From contig JAPTVL010000112.1 in NCBI GenBank assembly GCA_028065725.1, positions 1 to 46,696 on the forward strand: a DNA stretch of 46,696 nt. Direction: 5' to 3'. This document shows, piece after piece, positions 34,187 through 42,836 of this stretch; the first letter of the stretch is position 1; each line of letters starts with the position of its first letter. The DNA is from Betaproteobacteria bacterium (GTDB lineage Bacteria > Pseudomonadota > Gammaproteobacteria > Burkholderiales > Rhodocyclaceae). Both the position numbers and the translations under genes were made by a program. The notes under the pieces were generated by a model that saw nothing but the letters and a program-made list of their open reading frames with translations, ran no database searches and had not been told where the DNA came from.

Positions 34187-34497
34187 CCCGTATAGAAGTT
34201 GCCCGGCTAAATGACAAGGGTCATGCGTGAGGCGCACCGTACGTGAAATCGCGATCAAGGGCATTCACGCCACATAGCGCTAGATCATGACAATTTTGGC
34301 GTTGCAATCTGTGTTACGTGACGTATGGTCGCTTGCCCTGTTACGACCGATGTCGCAACATGACTCTATGTCACGTCTCCGACTGTTGTGCGTGAACGCC
34401 TGTCAGTGCATGAGGAAATCCTCCATTCGACTATCGAGATTCATCGTTGCACCGATGCGCCAACAGAGCCGGCTGACGAACTGACACTTGGATCACG
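34187..34497. other. Intergenic region holding a second, truncated copy of the blaI control region
   Basis: No gene is seen between the HD-GYP stop and the DUF1232 start. The stretch 34330-34384 is a 50/55 match to 35289-35343, which holds the operator and first six codons of the BlaI gene. After that the similarity breaks; a short piece resembling later blaI codons (GTGCGTGAACGCCTG) follows at about 34393-34407. The frame beginning at this ATG ends after 38 residues. Confidence 0.6.
34330..34384 (+). repeat. Direct repeat, copy 1 (degenerate BlaI operator plus blaI start)
   Basis: It matches 35289-35343 at 50 of 55 positions in the same orientation. It includes an imperfect operator (CTGTTACGAC, CGAT spacer, GTCGCAACAT at 34338-34361) and the equivalent of the blaI ATG at 34368. 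Two changes from the perfect palindrome at 35297-35320 may weaken binding. The two copies enclose the DUF1232 gene. Confidence 0.75.
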
Positions 34498-34875
34498 ATG
34501 ACAACAAGGCTAATTTCGAACGCCAAGCAATGGTCGCATACGATCAAACGCGATGTGCATGCAGTCTGGTTAGCCGCACGCGACCCGCGCACACCGTGGT
34601 TCGCCAAGGCGCTTGCACTGGTCATAGCCGCCTATGCGGTGTCGCCCATCGACTTGATCCCCGACTTCATTCCAGTGCTCGGCTACTTGGATGATCTGGT
34701 GATCGTGCCGCTCGGCATCCTGTTGGTCGTTCGGCTGATACCGCCTGAAGTGATGGAGGAACACAGAGAATCAGCGGCTAAAGCGGCTGAACGGCCAGTC
34801 AGTCGCTTGGCGGCTGGCGTGGTCATTGCTGCCTGGATCGCTTGTGCTGCGCTCTTGGTCAGACTGTTCTTGTGA
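34498..34875 (+). CDS. DUF1232 (YkvA-like) small membrane protein
   Basis: The 125-residue protein contains the DUF1232 signature AYAVSPIDLIPDFIPVLGYLDD (broken here only by family-typical residues), with helices at about 38-58, 62-82 and 102-122. The family is widespread and of unknown function. The gene lies between two copies of the BlaI control region and could be regulated by BlaI through the degenerate operator about 140 bp upstream. The ribosome-binding site is weak. Confidence 0.8.
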   Translation: MTTRLISNAKQWSHTIKRDVHAVWLAARDPRTPWFAKALALVIAAYAVSPIDLIPDFIPVLGYLDDLVIVPLGILLVVRLIPPEVMEEHRESAAKAAERPVSRLAAGVVIAAWIACAALLVRLFL

Positions 34876-35206
34876 ATATCTCTAACCGAGACCTGGTAGG
34901 CAGGTGCAATCGGCGCGCCAGTTTCGTTGCCCCCAAATCCTCTGTCAGCGCCGGGACGAAACTGCGTATATTTAACCGGTCTGAAAGTGCGGTATCTTCT
35001 TCGCTTTTTTGGTCTGATATCTTCTTCCGGACAGTTCTCATATCTCCGTCTTCTTCAGGTTGCCACCATCCTTCAGCCCAGGCCACAGCGTCGTTTGGGG
35101 CGGGCCAAGTCATCTTGGCCAGGTCATTCAAAGCGATGGTCAATACGCCCTCAGCACCAGCACTTTGAAACCGGCCAGATTGATGCACGTTCGCGCCGCC
35201 GCCCAC
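34859..35206 (-). CDS. Uncertain minus-strand hypothetical ORF
   Basis: A 115-codon frame in the otherwise empty 450-bp stretch between the DUF1232 and blaI genes. Its middle part (PNDAVAWAEGWWQPEEDG) looks protein-like, with a Trp-rich segment, but the N-terminal part is not convincing and no ribosome-binding site was noted. It may be a remnant of a mobile or decayed gene. I do not recognise it, and the rest of this stretch, 34876-35288, holds nothing else I can support apart from a short tandem repeat. Confidence 0.25.
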   Translation of the reverse strand: MGGGANVHQSGRFQSAGAEGVLTIALNDLAKMTWPAPNDAVAWAEGWWQPEEDGDMRTVRKKISDQKSEEDTALSDRLNIRSFVPALTEDLGATKLARRLHLPTRSRLEIFTRTV

Positions 35207-35265
35207 ATCCTCGACTCCGCCTTAGCGTGCTTTATTTTCCGTTTTCTGAGGCGACCCCATCGCAG

Positions 35266-35292
35266 TCGCTGTCGCGTCGCTGTCGCGTCGCT
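35266..35292 (+). repeat. Short tandem repeat upstream of blaI
   Basis: An 11-bp unit (TCGCTGTCGCG) is repeated twice in tandem, followed by a partial third unit that runs into the 55-bp direct repeat. Such a repeat may mark a past recombination junction at the edge of the duplicated operator region. Confidence 0.6.
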
Positions 35293-35343
35293 TGCCATGT
35301 TACGACTGATGTCGTAACATGGCTCTATGTCAAGTCTCCGACT
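35289..35343 (+). repeat. Direct repeat, copy 2 (intact blaI operator and start)
   Basis: Same-orientation partner of 34330-34384, with 50 of 55 identical bases. This copy holds the perfect operator palindrome and the true blaI start codon at 35327, and continues into a full blaI gene. Confidence 0.75.
35297..35320. promoter_or_regulatory. Perfect 24-bp palindrome, probable BlaI operator
   Basis: Two perfect 10-bp arms, ATGTTACGAC and GTCGTAACAT, flank a TGAT spacer and end six bases before the blaI ATG. BlaI/MecI/CopY-family repressors bind such dyads as dimers. Its placement directly at the 5' end of the gene means bound repressor would block transcription start or early elongation of the whole efflux operon. 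A degenerate copy lies at 34338-34361. Confidence 0.75.
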
Positions 35344-35722
35344 TCCCGCCGACGATCTGGAGTATGCGGTGCTTGCCGCGCTCTGGGAGCTTCGCACCGC
35401 ATCAGTGCGTGAACTGCACGAACGCCTGGGCGTTCCCGCTGGCCACGTGTACACGACTACGGCAAAAGTCGTCGACCGTCTGCGCGCGAAAAATCTGATC
35501 GCCCGCCGCCGCGAGAGCGGCACCTTCGTCTACAGCCCGGCCGTCGAGCGTGGCACTGTAGAACGTGCTCGGGCGCGCCATCTCGTCAACCGATTCCTCG
35601 GCCCGGCCCCCCACGCCGCGGTCGCGGCGTTGGTTGAAGCGGTCGGCGAGATCGATCCCAAATTGCTCGAAGAACTCGAGCGTGCGATTCGCAGCAAAAG
35701 GAAATCGGGACATGGGGCGTGA
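35327..35722 (+). CDS. BlaI/MecI/CopY-family transcriptional repressor
   Basis: The 131-residue protein has an N-terminal winged helix (about 8-72) with LEYAVLAALWEL, SVRELHERLG, HVYTTTAKVVDRLRAKNLI and a wing ending GTFVYSPAV. A C-terminal dimerisation helix region (about 80-125) follows. BlaI repressors are inactivated by proteolysis triggered by a partner M56 peptidase, which is encoded next with an 11-bp overlap. A perfect dyad lies just before the start, so autoregulation of the operon is expected. No clear Shine-Dalgarno is visible. Confidence 0.92.
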   Translation: MSSLRLPADDLEYAVLAALWELRTASVRELHERLGVPAGHVYTTTAKVVDRLRAKNLIARRRESGTFVYSPAVERGTVERARARHLVNRFLGPAPHAAVAALVEAVGEIDPKLLEELERAIRSKRKSGHGA

Positions 35723-36608
35723 AACGCTACTGACCATCCTACTGCTCCTGCTCGGTGGTTTGGCCGCGCAACCGCTGGCCCTTTGGCCGTACCGTGGACT
35801 TCCCGACGAAGCACCATGCCTCGCCGAGCGCCGGACCTGGCTGCGGCTGTGGCTGCCGGTCGTGCCCACGCTCATGGTCGCGGCCTGGCTGTGCGGCTGG
35901 GCGTTGCGCGAGCCGGATCCTGTTCACGACCATTTCGATCATGGCATGTTGGCGGCAGCCTGTTTGCCATTCGCAGCCATTGCCCTGCGCGCCGCGCTCA
36001 GGGCCGCGTGGGCACTCGTGCGCGAGCCGGCGGACATTCCGATCTGCACGGCCGGCCTGCTTCGGCCCAGGGTCGTGTTCTCTCCGTTCCTCGCCCGGAC
36101 CCTGGACGAAGGGCAGATCCGCGCGGCGTGGGAACACGAGCAGGCGCACGCGCGACACCGCGATCCTCTGCGCATCTGGCTCGCGCAGGTCGCAACAGAT
36201 TTGCAGTGGCCTTGGCCCTGGGCGCGCGAACGCTTCGATGCCTGGATCGAGATCCTGGAATGCGCCCGCGATGACGAAGCCCGTAGCCGTGGAGCATCCG
36301 GCGTCGATCTCGCAGCAGCCGTCGTGGCGACCGCTCGGCAGTCTTTCTCGCCCATGGGGTCGCAAGCAACGCTGTGGAGCGCGACCGTCGATGCTGCCCT
36401 GCTCGGCGATGCACGGTCGCTCCAAACGCGTATTGCCAGGCTCCTTTCGCCCTTGCCGGACAGCGCCGGAACACCGGCCAGAATTCAACTGCGTGACCCG
36501 GCAGTTGCTGCCGTCTTGGCCGCCTCGCTCGTGATTGCCTGCACATTGGGCGCCGTGTACGGCGAATGGATTCTCCACCCTTTGTTACTTTGGACATGGA
36601 CTGTCTGA
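35712..36608 (+). CDS. BlaR1-like M56 membrane metallopeptidase without a penicillin-binding sensor domain
   Basis: The 298-residue protein has helices at about 4-22, 44-64, 75-98 and 270-292, with a zinc peptidase motif HEQAH at 142-146 (H142, E143, H146) and a downstream ECARDDEA segment for the third ligand. This is the M56 architecture that cleaves or inactivates BlaI. Unlike BlaR1/MecR1 there is no C-terminal penicillin-binding domain; the protein ends just after the last helix. The signal must enter through membrane loops or another protein. It starts inside blaI and ends inside the adaptor gene. Confidence 0.85.
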   Translation: MGRETLLTILLLLLGGLAAQPLALWPYRGLPDEAPCLAERRTWLRLWLPVVPTLMVAAWLCGWALREPDPVHDHFDHGMLAAACLPFAAIALRAALRAAWALVREPADIPICTAGLLRPRVVFSPFLARTLDEGQIRAAWEHEQAHARHRDPLRIWLAQVATDLQWPWPWARERFDAWIEILECARDDEARSRGASGVDLAAAVVATARQSFSPMGSQATLWSATVDAALLGDARSLQTRIARLLSPLPDSAGTPARIQLRDPAVAAVLAASLVIACTLGAVYGEWILHPLLLWTWTV

Positions 36609-37681
36609 TCCACATACTTCGACCGCGGCAACGGCGAATGGCCATCTGGCTCCTGGTCGCCTCCTGCATGCTCGGTACCGTCGGCACCCCAGCGATGGCT
36701 GCAGACACGCATGCGGGCAATGTTGCCACTGTGCGCGCCCAGACCACGACGCAGACCTTGCGTGCTTACGGCCAAGTCGAGCCGATCACGATCGTCCAGG
36801 TGCGCGCAGTCAATCCCGGAACATTGAACGGCCTGCGGGTCGTGCCGGGCAGTGTCGTGGCCGCGGGCGAAGTGCTGGCGAGGGTCGGCGGGCCGCGTAT
36901 GCGGTCCCTGCTGACCGCCCGCGAGCAGACCCTGCGCAGCACGCAGGCGCGCGAAGAAGCCGCGAGCCGCGCGCTGGAGATCGTCCGGCGCCAGTTCGTG
37001 GCCCAATTATCCACGCGACAGGCGGTCGACGCCGCGCAAAGCGATCTGGCTGCGGCACGCGCGGCAGTGCAAACAGCCGATGCGCAGCTTCGAGAGGCCC
37101 AGGATCTGCAGACCGTGCGCGCGCCTGCTGCGGGTACCGTGATCGCCGTGCAGGCGGCCGACGGCGAACAGACCACGGCCGACCAGACACTTCTGACCCT
37201 GCAGCCTGCGGGCCGCCTGTGGATCCGCGCGGCGTACTACGGCGCTGATGCTTCGCTGCTGCGCGTCGGGATGACGGGTCGATTTCAGCCGTCCGGAGAT
37301 GGCGCGTCCGTCGCCGTCAAGGTCGCGGCGATCTCCTCCGGCCTCGCAGCTGACACGGGCTTGCACGTCGGCCTGGTCCCGACATCGCCCGATACTCCCG
37401 CGTGGTGGATGAACGGGCAATGGGGAACGGTAACCCTTGAGGGACCCTCGCGCCGGATGGTCGTGGTGCCGACGGCAGCGTTGATCCTGGACCGCAGCCA
37501 CTGGTGGGTGCTGGTGCACACGCCCCAGGGAGACAAGCCTCAGCAGGTAGTCCCGGGGCCGACCCAAGGGTGGCAGACCTGGATTGTCTCCGGCTTGCAG
37601 CCGGGACAGCAGATCATCACGCAGGACGCCTTCCTCGAATACCACCGCGGCATCGCCCAGTCCTACCAACCACCCGATTAA
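36596..37681 (+). CDS. HlyD/RND-type periplasmic adaptor
   Basis: The ATG at 36596 overlaps the end of the M56 gene and gives 361 residues; an alternative ATG at 36638 would give a more standard signal peptide. A signal sequence ends at PAMAAD. The adaptor has two lipoyl halves (VNPGTLNGLRVVPGSVV and VRAPAAGTVIAVQAADGEQ) around a clear alpha-hairpin (about 100-180, Ala/Gln/Arg-rich), then barrel and membrane-proximal domains. It is 3 bp before the pump gene. Unlike the adaptor at 23428 it has a full hairpin. Confidence 0.88.
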   Translation: MDCLIHILRPRQRRMAIWLLVASCMLGTVGTPAMAADTHAGNVATVRAQTTTQTLRAYGQVEPITIVQVRAVNPGTLNGLRVVPGSVVAAGEVLARVGGPRMRSLLTAREQTLRSTQAREEAASRALEIVRRQFVAQLSTRQAVDAAQSDLAAARAAVQTADAQLREAQDLQTVRAPAAGTVIAVQAADGEQTTADQTLLTLQPAGRLWIRAAYYGADASLLRVGMTGRFQPSGDGASVAVKVAAISSGLAADTGLHVGLVPTSPDTPAWWMNGQWGTVTLEGPSRRMVVVPTAALILDRSHWWVLVHTPQGDKPQQVVPGPTQGWQTWIVSGLQPGQQIITQDAFLEYHRGIAQSYQPPD

Positions 37682-37684
37682 GCC

Positions 37685-40600
37685 ATGCCATCTGACGTTA
37701 CCGTACCGCGCTTTTTGCGACGCCGGGTGCTGTGGCTGCTCGTGCTCGGAGCCGTGCTGCTGTGGGCCGTGAACGCTTTTCTGCACATACCGGTCGAAGT
37801 GCTGCCGCAGTTCGACTATCCGCAGATCAGCGTCACCGCGCATCTGCCAGGCACCACCGCGACCGAGCTCGAGCATCTGGCCGTCTATCCCCTCGAGAGC
37901 CAGATTCTGACTCTGACCGGTTTGCGCAGCGTGCGCTCCGTCATGGGTAATGGCACGGTCGAGATCGATGTGCGCTTCCGCCAGGGAACCAGTGCTCAGA
38001 TCGATCTGCAGGCAGTCAACGGTGCGATCGATCGCGCCCGTGGACAGTTGCCGGCGCAGGCGCATCCTGTGGCACAGATCATGGGCAACGCGATCAACGA
38101 AGTCGCCGACTACACCGTGCAGATTCCCTCTGGCGTCGCCCCGGCCTTGGTGCAGCGCGCGTTGCAGGCCAATATCGCCCCGGCGCTGCGAGCGATTCCC
38201 GGAGTGCAGTTCGTCAACGTGTATGGCGCGGGTGACGAAACACTGTGGATCCAGCCCGACTTGGACGCGATGCGACGCTATGGCGTCGGCATCGAGGCGA
38301 TCGTGCAGGCGGTGCGCTCGCAGACTCTGCTCGCCCCAGCCGGCTACCTGACCCTGGGGCACAACGATGTGCTGATCGAGGCGCGCAGCCTGCCGGCACA
38401 CATCGACCAGCTCGAAGCGCTTGCGGTGTCCACATCGAAGGGACCGGTTCCGCTGCGCGCGCTGGCTCGGGTCGTCCGCTCGGCCGTGCCGACCCACAAT
38501 GCTGTGGCCCTCGACGGCCGTCCCAGCGTGGCCCTGACCGTAATCAAGCAGCCCGGGGCATCGACCGTGGCCGTGGCCCAGGCCGTGCAGGCCACGCTGG
38601 ACCAGACCCTGTCGCAACTGCCTTCAGGCGTGCGCTGGGTGCAGACCTACGACCAGGGACACCTGGTCGGCATCGTCGGCGCGGACCTTGGGCGCAACCT
38701 GCTGATCGGTGCGTTGCTTGCGGTGCTGATGCTGTTCTGGGTACTGGGAGCAGGACGCGGCATCGTCATGCTGGCCTTGAGCATCCCGCTGTCACTGTTG
38801 CTGTGCATCGCAGCGCTGCACACTCTCGGGCAGGACCTGAACCTGATGACCTTCGGCGCGCTGACCGTCGCGGTGGGCCTGCTGGCCGACGACGCGATCA
38901 TCGTGCTGGAGAGCATCTATCACCGCTGGGAAAGCGGCGACGCGCACTGGCAGGGAATCTTGGCGGGACTCAAAAGCATCGTGATCCCGGACGTCACCGG
39001 CACCCTGACCAACATCGCGATCTACGTTCCGCTCCTGTTCGTCGGCGGCCTCGTCGGGCTGTTCTTCATCCCTTTCTCGATAGCGATGATCCTGGCGCTG
39101 CTGGCATCGCTGCTGGTATCCCTGACCCTCATTCCGCTGGGCCTGGGCTTCATCAATGCACGGCCGAGCTCTGGAACCAGTAGCGGCCAGCGCTTGTTGC
39201 ACTGGCTGCAACACGGCAACGAGCGCTTGTTCCAATGGGTCGCACGCGCGCCGCGTACGAGCCTGGCGATCACATTCGCGGTCCTGCTGATCAGCCTGGT
39301 CGGACTGGTGCTGGTGCCGATCAACTTCCTGCCGCTGCCCAACGAGGGAGCACTGCTTGAGTCCTTCACCCTGCCTCCGGGCGCCTCGCTACTCGACACT
39401 CGCGCCGCAGTGCAACACATCACCGCGCAATTGCTACGCGATCCGGCGGTTGCCCATGTGTACGCGCGCATCGGCTCGGCCTCGTCGACCACCTACACCG
39501 AACCCGCCTACGCTGGAGAGATCCAGGTGGCGCTCAAACCCGGCGTCAGCGTCAACGCGCTCGATGCCATCGGCCAGCGCATCCAGCGCGAGTCGCAGAT
39601 GCCCGGGGTACAACTCGCGGTGGACACGCCGACCATCGAGCGCGTCGGCGAGAGTCTCTCCGGACTGCCGCAGCCCTTCGTGATCCACGTATTCGGTGCC
39701 AGCGTGCCTGAGTTGCGGCAGATCGCGCAAGACGTCACCGCGCGCCTACGCCGCATTCCGGCGCTGGCCGACGTGTTCAACAACGATGGCTATCCGGTCA
39801 CGCAACTGCAGATCGAGCCCCGGACGCAAGCTCTCGCGATCCACGGCCTAACCCCCGCAGCGCTCTATGCGCAACTTGAGCCGCTGATCGACGGGCAGAT
39901 CATCAGCCGTGTGCCCGAGGGCAACGTGCCGCTGGATCTGTATGTGAGACTGGCCGACGCGCCACAGCGCTCGCTCGCGGACATGGGGACGCTGCCGATC
40001 CGCAGCGCGGGTGGCTGGACGCCGCTGGGCGGGCTGGCGAGCCTGAAACTGGTCGAGACACCCAACCAGATCCGCCACATCGCCGGTGCGCGCGCGCTGG
40101 ACATTCTGGCCACACCCACCGGGCCGCTGGGCAGCACCGAGGCAGCGGCGCGCCGCGCCTTGGTCGGGCTGCGCCTTCCGCCCGGCTACCGTATCAGTTT
40201 CGGCGGCTTGGCGGCCGAACTCGAGCAGGCCGCCATGGGCTTGTTGCTCGCAACGCTCGCAGCGTTTGCGATCATGATCGGCATCCTGCTGCTGCAGTTC
40301 GACGGCCTGCTGATCCCGGGTATCCTGCTGCTCGAGATTCCGCTGGCGCTCACCGGCGGCACGGTGGCGCTGGTGCTCAGCGGCGTGGGGCTGAACGCCA
40401 CCGGCATGGTCGGCTTCCTGAGCCTGGTGGGCATAGGCCTGCGCCACTCCATCGTGCTTCTCGACCGCGCCCGCAGCAACGAGAATGCCGGCATGCCGGT
40501 CGAAGACGCGGTGCGCGAGGCGATTCAGGTGCGCTTTCGTCCGATCGTGCTGACCGCGGTGACTGCGATTCTGGGCATGCTGCCCACCGCACTGGGCCTG

Positions 40601-40756
40601 GGCGAGGGCGCTGCGCCCGAACAGGGGCTGGCGGTGGTGATCCTGGGCGGGTTGGTCTGGAGCGCGCTGCGCAGCACCAACCTGATCCCCGCGCTGTACC
40701 TGCACTGGCGGCGCAAGCAGCTCGCCCGCCAGGCCCCGGCCGGAGAATCCTCGTGA
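37685..40756 (+). CDS. RND efflux pump of the BlaI-controlled operon
   Basis: A 1023-residue RND permease with 12 helices. The N-terminus has VLPQFDYPQISVTAHLPG, close to HME-type pumps, and TM4 has LLADDAIIVLES (about 399-410) with an Asp and Glu seven residues apart as in heavy-metal pumps. The C-terminal half has the second helix bundle (IGLRHSIVLLDRARS near 915 and RPIVLTAVTAILGMLPTALG). The substrate may be a metal or an envelope-active compound; the neighbouring phosphatases argue for caution about a metal. The TolC gene starts with GTG overlapping its stop. Confidence 0.88.
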   Translation: MPSDVTVPRFLRRRVLWLLVLGAVLLWAVNAFLHIPVEVLPQFDYPQISVTAHLPGTTATELEHLAVYPLESQILTLTGLRSVRSVMGNGTVEIDVRFRQGTSAQIDLQAVNGAIDRARGQLPAQAHPVAQIMGNAINEVADYTVQIPSGVAPALVQRALQANIAPALRAIPGVQFVNVYGAGDETLWIQPDLDAMRRYGVGIEAIVQAVRSQTLLAPAGYLTLGHNDVLIEARSLPAHIDQLEALAVSTSKGPVPLRALARVVRSAVPTHNAVALDGRPSVALTVIKQPGASTVAVAQAVQATLDQTLSQLPSGVRWVQTYDQGHLVGIVGADLGRNLLIGALLAVLMLFWVLGAGRGIVMLALSIPLSLLLCIAALHTLGQDLNLMTFGALTVAVGLLADDAIIVLESIYHRWESGDAHWQGILAGLKSIVIPDVTGTLTNIAIYVPLLFVGGLVGLFFIPFSIAMILALLASLLVSLTLIPLGLGFINARPSSGTSSGQRLLHWLQHGNERLFQWVARAPRTSLAITFAVLLISLVGLVLVPINFLPLPNEGALLESFTLPPGASLLDTRAAVQHITAQLLRDPAVAHVYARIGSASSTTYTEPAYAGEIQVALKPGVSVNALDAIGQRIQRESQMPGVQLAVDTPTIERVGESLSGLPQPFVIHVFGASVPELRQIAQDVTARLRRIPALADVFNNDGYPVTQLQIEPRTQALAIHGLTPAALYAQLEPLIDGQIISRVPEGNVPLDLYVRLADAPQRSLADMGTLPIRSAGGWTPLGGLASLKLVETPNQIRHIAGARALDILATPTGPLGSTEAAARRALVGLRLPPGYRISFGGLAAELEQAAMGLLLATLAAFAIMIGILLLQFDGLLIPGILLLEIPLALTGGTVALVLSGVGLNATGMVGFLSLVGIGLRHSIVLLDRARSNENAGMPVEDAVREAIQVRFRPIVLTAVTAILGMLPTALGLGEGAAPEQGLAVVILGGLVWSALRSTNLIPALYLHWRRKQLARQAPAGESS

Positions 40757-42129
40757 GGACATCGACCATCCTGCGTTTGGCGCGCGGTGCGACGACCTTG
40801 ACCCTGTGCGGCCTGTTGTTCGCATGCGCCAGCTACGCGCCCAAACCGCTGCCGTCTCAGGCACACTGGAGCGACAAGTCCGATCTGCGCGTCGACGCGC
40901 GCGACATTGCCCTGCCGGCGCTGGCCGCGCAGCGCATCGATTTAAACGCACCGTTGACCATGCAGACCGTCGCCACCCTGGCTGTGCTCAACGATCCGAG
41001 CCTGCAGGCCGCGCGTGACCGGGCAGGCTTGGCTCAGGCACAGGCGTTCGCGGCTGGGCTGCTGCCGGATCCGCGGTTCAGCGCCTCGCGCGACATTCCG
41101 CAAGGCCAGTCCGGCGGTGCCACGACCACGGCCTACAACCTGGGACTCAGCCTGGATCTGGGGCGGTTGATTACCCGCGGTGCGGCCGTGTCCTCGGCGC
41201 GGGCTCATCTCCGGCAGGTCGATCTGCAGATTCTCTGGCAGGAGTGGCAGACGGCTGCCGCGGCCGAGGCGGAAGACGTCGCGCTGATCGGACTGCGCGA
41301 ACGCGACGCCGTGCTCGGCGCGGAGCGCGACGCCGTGATCGAGCGCCTTCAGCGCGACCGGGACGCGGTGGCCGCAGGCATCCAACCGCGCACGACCGCG
41401 GACGCCGACCTGGTGGAACTGCAGTCCCTGCAGCAAAAGCTCGGCGACGACGCCCGGCGGCATGAAGCAAGGCTTGCCGCACTCGACGCGCTGCTCGGCC
41501 TGCGTCCGGGCACACCGCTGCGTCTGGCGGGCCTGCCGCAGTTCGACCCCGATGCGGTGCGTTGTGCCGCCGCCGCGCTGGATCGTCTGAGTGCGATCCG
41601 GCCGGACCTGATGGCGTTGCAAGCCGGTTACGAGAGCCAGGAGCAGAAGCTGCGCGAGGCGGTGCTGTCGCAGTTTCCTTCGGTCGGGGTCGACATATCC
41701 CGGGCCAGGGATACGTCGGACGTTAACACCGTCGGCTTCGGGATCACCCTGAGCCTGCCGATTCTCAATGGCAGCCGCGGCGCGATCGCCGTTCAGAGGG
41801 CGACGCGCCAAGCTTTGTATAACGACTACAGGCTTCGACTGAGACAGTCTCGCGCCGAGGCTGAAAAGATTCTCGCCGACATCGATCTGCTGCGGCGGCA
41901 GCAACTCGCGCTTCAAGCCGCTCTGCCGGCGTTGGGCGGGGCGGCGCGCGCGACGGAGGACGCCCTGCGCAAAGGCGATGTGACCCTGCCACAGGCGCAG
42001 GCACAGCGCCTGGCCTTGCTCGACCAGCGCCTGGCGCTGCAGGCCAATGTACAGCAGATCGCCGAACAGACCGTCGCGTTGCAGTTGTTGACGGGGCGTG
42101 GCGTCTTCGAATCGGCGGCGACGCGGTAA
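40753..42129 (+). CDS. TolC-family outer-membrane lipoprotein
   Basis: A GTG start overlaps the pump stop (GTGA). The 458-residue product has a lipoprotein signal with lipobox LFAC, acylated C25, then two repeats of outer-membrane-efflux helices (about 70-260 and 280-455). Features such as TMQTVATLAVLNDPSLQAARDRAG are shortened here but typical of the family. It completes the tripartite pump with the adaptor and RND permease, all four-gene junctions overlapping or nearly so. Confidence 0.88.
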   Translation: MRTSTILRLARGATTLTLCGLLFACASYAPKPLPSQAHWSDKSDLRVDARDIALPALAAQRIDLNAPLTMQTVATLAVLNDPSLQAARDRAGLAQAQAFAAGLLPDPRFSASRDIPQGQSGGATTTAYNLGLSLDLGRLITRGAAVSSARAHLRQVDLQILWQEWQTAAAAEAEDVALIGLRERDAVLGAERDAVIERLQRDRDAVAAGIQPRTTADADLVELQSLQQKLGDDARRHEARLAALDALLGLRPGTPLRLAGLPQFDPDAVRCAAAALDRLSAIRPDLMALQAGYESQEQKLREAVLSQFPSVGVDISRARDTSDVNTVGFGITLSLPILNGSRGAIAVQRATRQALYNDYRLRLRQSRAEAEKILADIDLLRRQQLALQAALPALGGAARATEDALRKGDVTLPQAQAQRLALLDQRLALQANVQQIAEQTVALQLLTGRGVFESAATR

Positions 42130-42230
42130 CGCTCTGCTAGCCGCACCGCGCGAGCCGGCACTGCTCTTGACTGCGGTCCAACGCGGCCAGCAAGCCGCGA
42201 GAACGGATACTCCTGAAAGCGAAGCACACC

Positions 42231-42836
42231 GTGATCAACACGATCCAGACCCTCAACCACGCGCTGTTCCTGCATATCAATGCCGCGCCCGGCACGCCTG
42301 GGTGGCTCATCGATGCCGCAATCATCGTCGCGAATGACCTGATCTACGGCCTTCCGCTGCTGCTCGTCGCACTGTGGTTGGTCGGTAGCACCGCGCGGCG
42401 CGGCGCAGCACTGCTGGCGCTCGCCGTGGCCATGCTGGGTCTGGGCGCCAACCAAGTGATCGGCATGCTCTGGCCACAGCCACGACCGTTCGCCATCGGG
42501 CTGGGCTACGCGTGGGCAGCGCATGCGCACGATGCCTCGTTCCCCAGCGATCATCTCACCCTGTTCGCTGGTGTCGGCTTGGGCCTTCTGCTCGGCGGCC
42601 GAGCGTTTGTCGGGGCGGCGACGATCGCCGCCGGCCTGGCCGTGGGGTGGGCCCGGGTGTTTCTCGGGTTGCACTTCCCGCTGGACATGGCAGGATCGCT
42701 CGTAGTAGCCGGGGCGAGTTGCGCGGCGATCGTGCCGCTGTGGCGCCGTTTGGGCCAGGCGCTGACCCGCGACTCCGAACGTCTCTATCGGCAGGCACTG
42801 GCCCGGCCGATCGCTTGGGGCCTTTTGCGGCCTTAA
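42231..42836 (+). CDS. BcrC-like PAP2 phosphatase (probable undecaprenyl-diphosphatase)
   Basis: The 201-residue membrane protein has a GTG start and five to six helices. PAP2 motifs are present in the BcrC form: WPQPRPF, FPSDHLTLFAG (PSDH in place of PSGH) and ARVFLGLHFPLD. BcrC-type enzymes dephosphorylate undecaprenyl pyrophosphate on the outer face of the membrane and protect against bacitracin. It lies 101 bp after the TolC gene and 67 bp before the ATPase-PAP2 fusion, all on the same strand. The phosphatase role is well supported by motifs; the substrate follows from family knowledge. Confidence 0.85.
   Translation: MINTIQTLNHALFLHINAAPGTPGWLIDAAIIVANDLIYGLPLLLVALWLVGSTARRGAALLALAVAMLGLGANQVIGMLWPQPRPFAIGLGYAWAAHAHDASFPSDHLTLFAGVGLGLLLGGRAFVGAATIAAGLAVGWARVFLGLHFPLDMAGSLVVAGASCAAIVPLWRRLGQALTRDSERLYRQALARPIAWGLLRP

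Noticed and set aside
35712..36608. Full BlaR1/MecR1 beta-lactam sensor
   Set aside because: The penicillin-binding C-terminal domain is absent and no beta-lactamase gene is nearby, so a beta-lactam response is not claimed.
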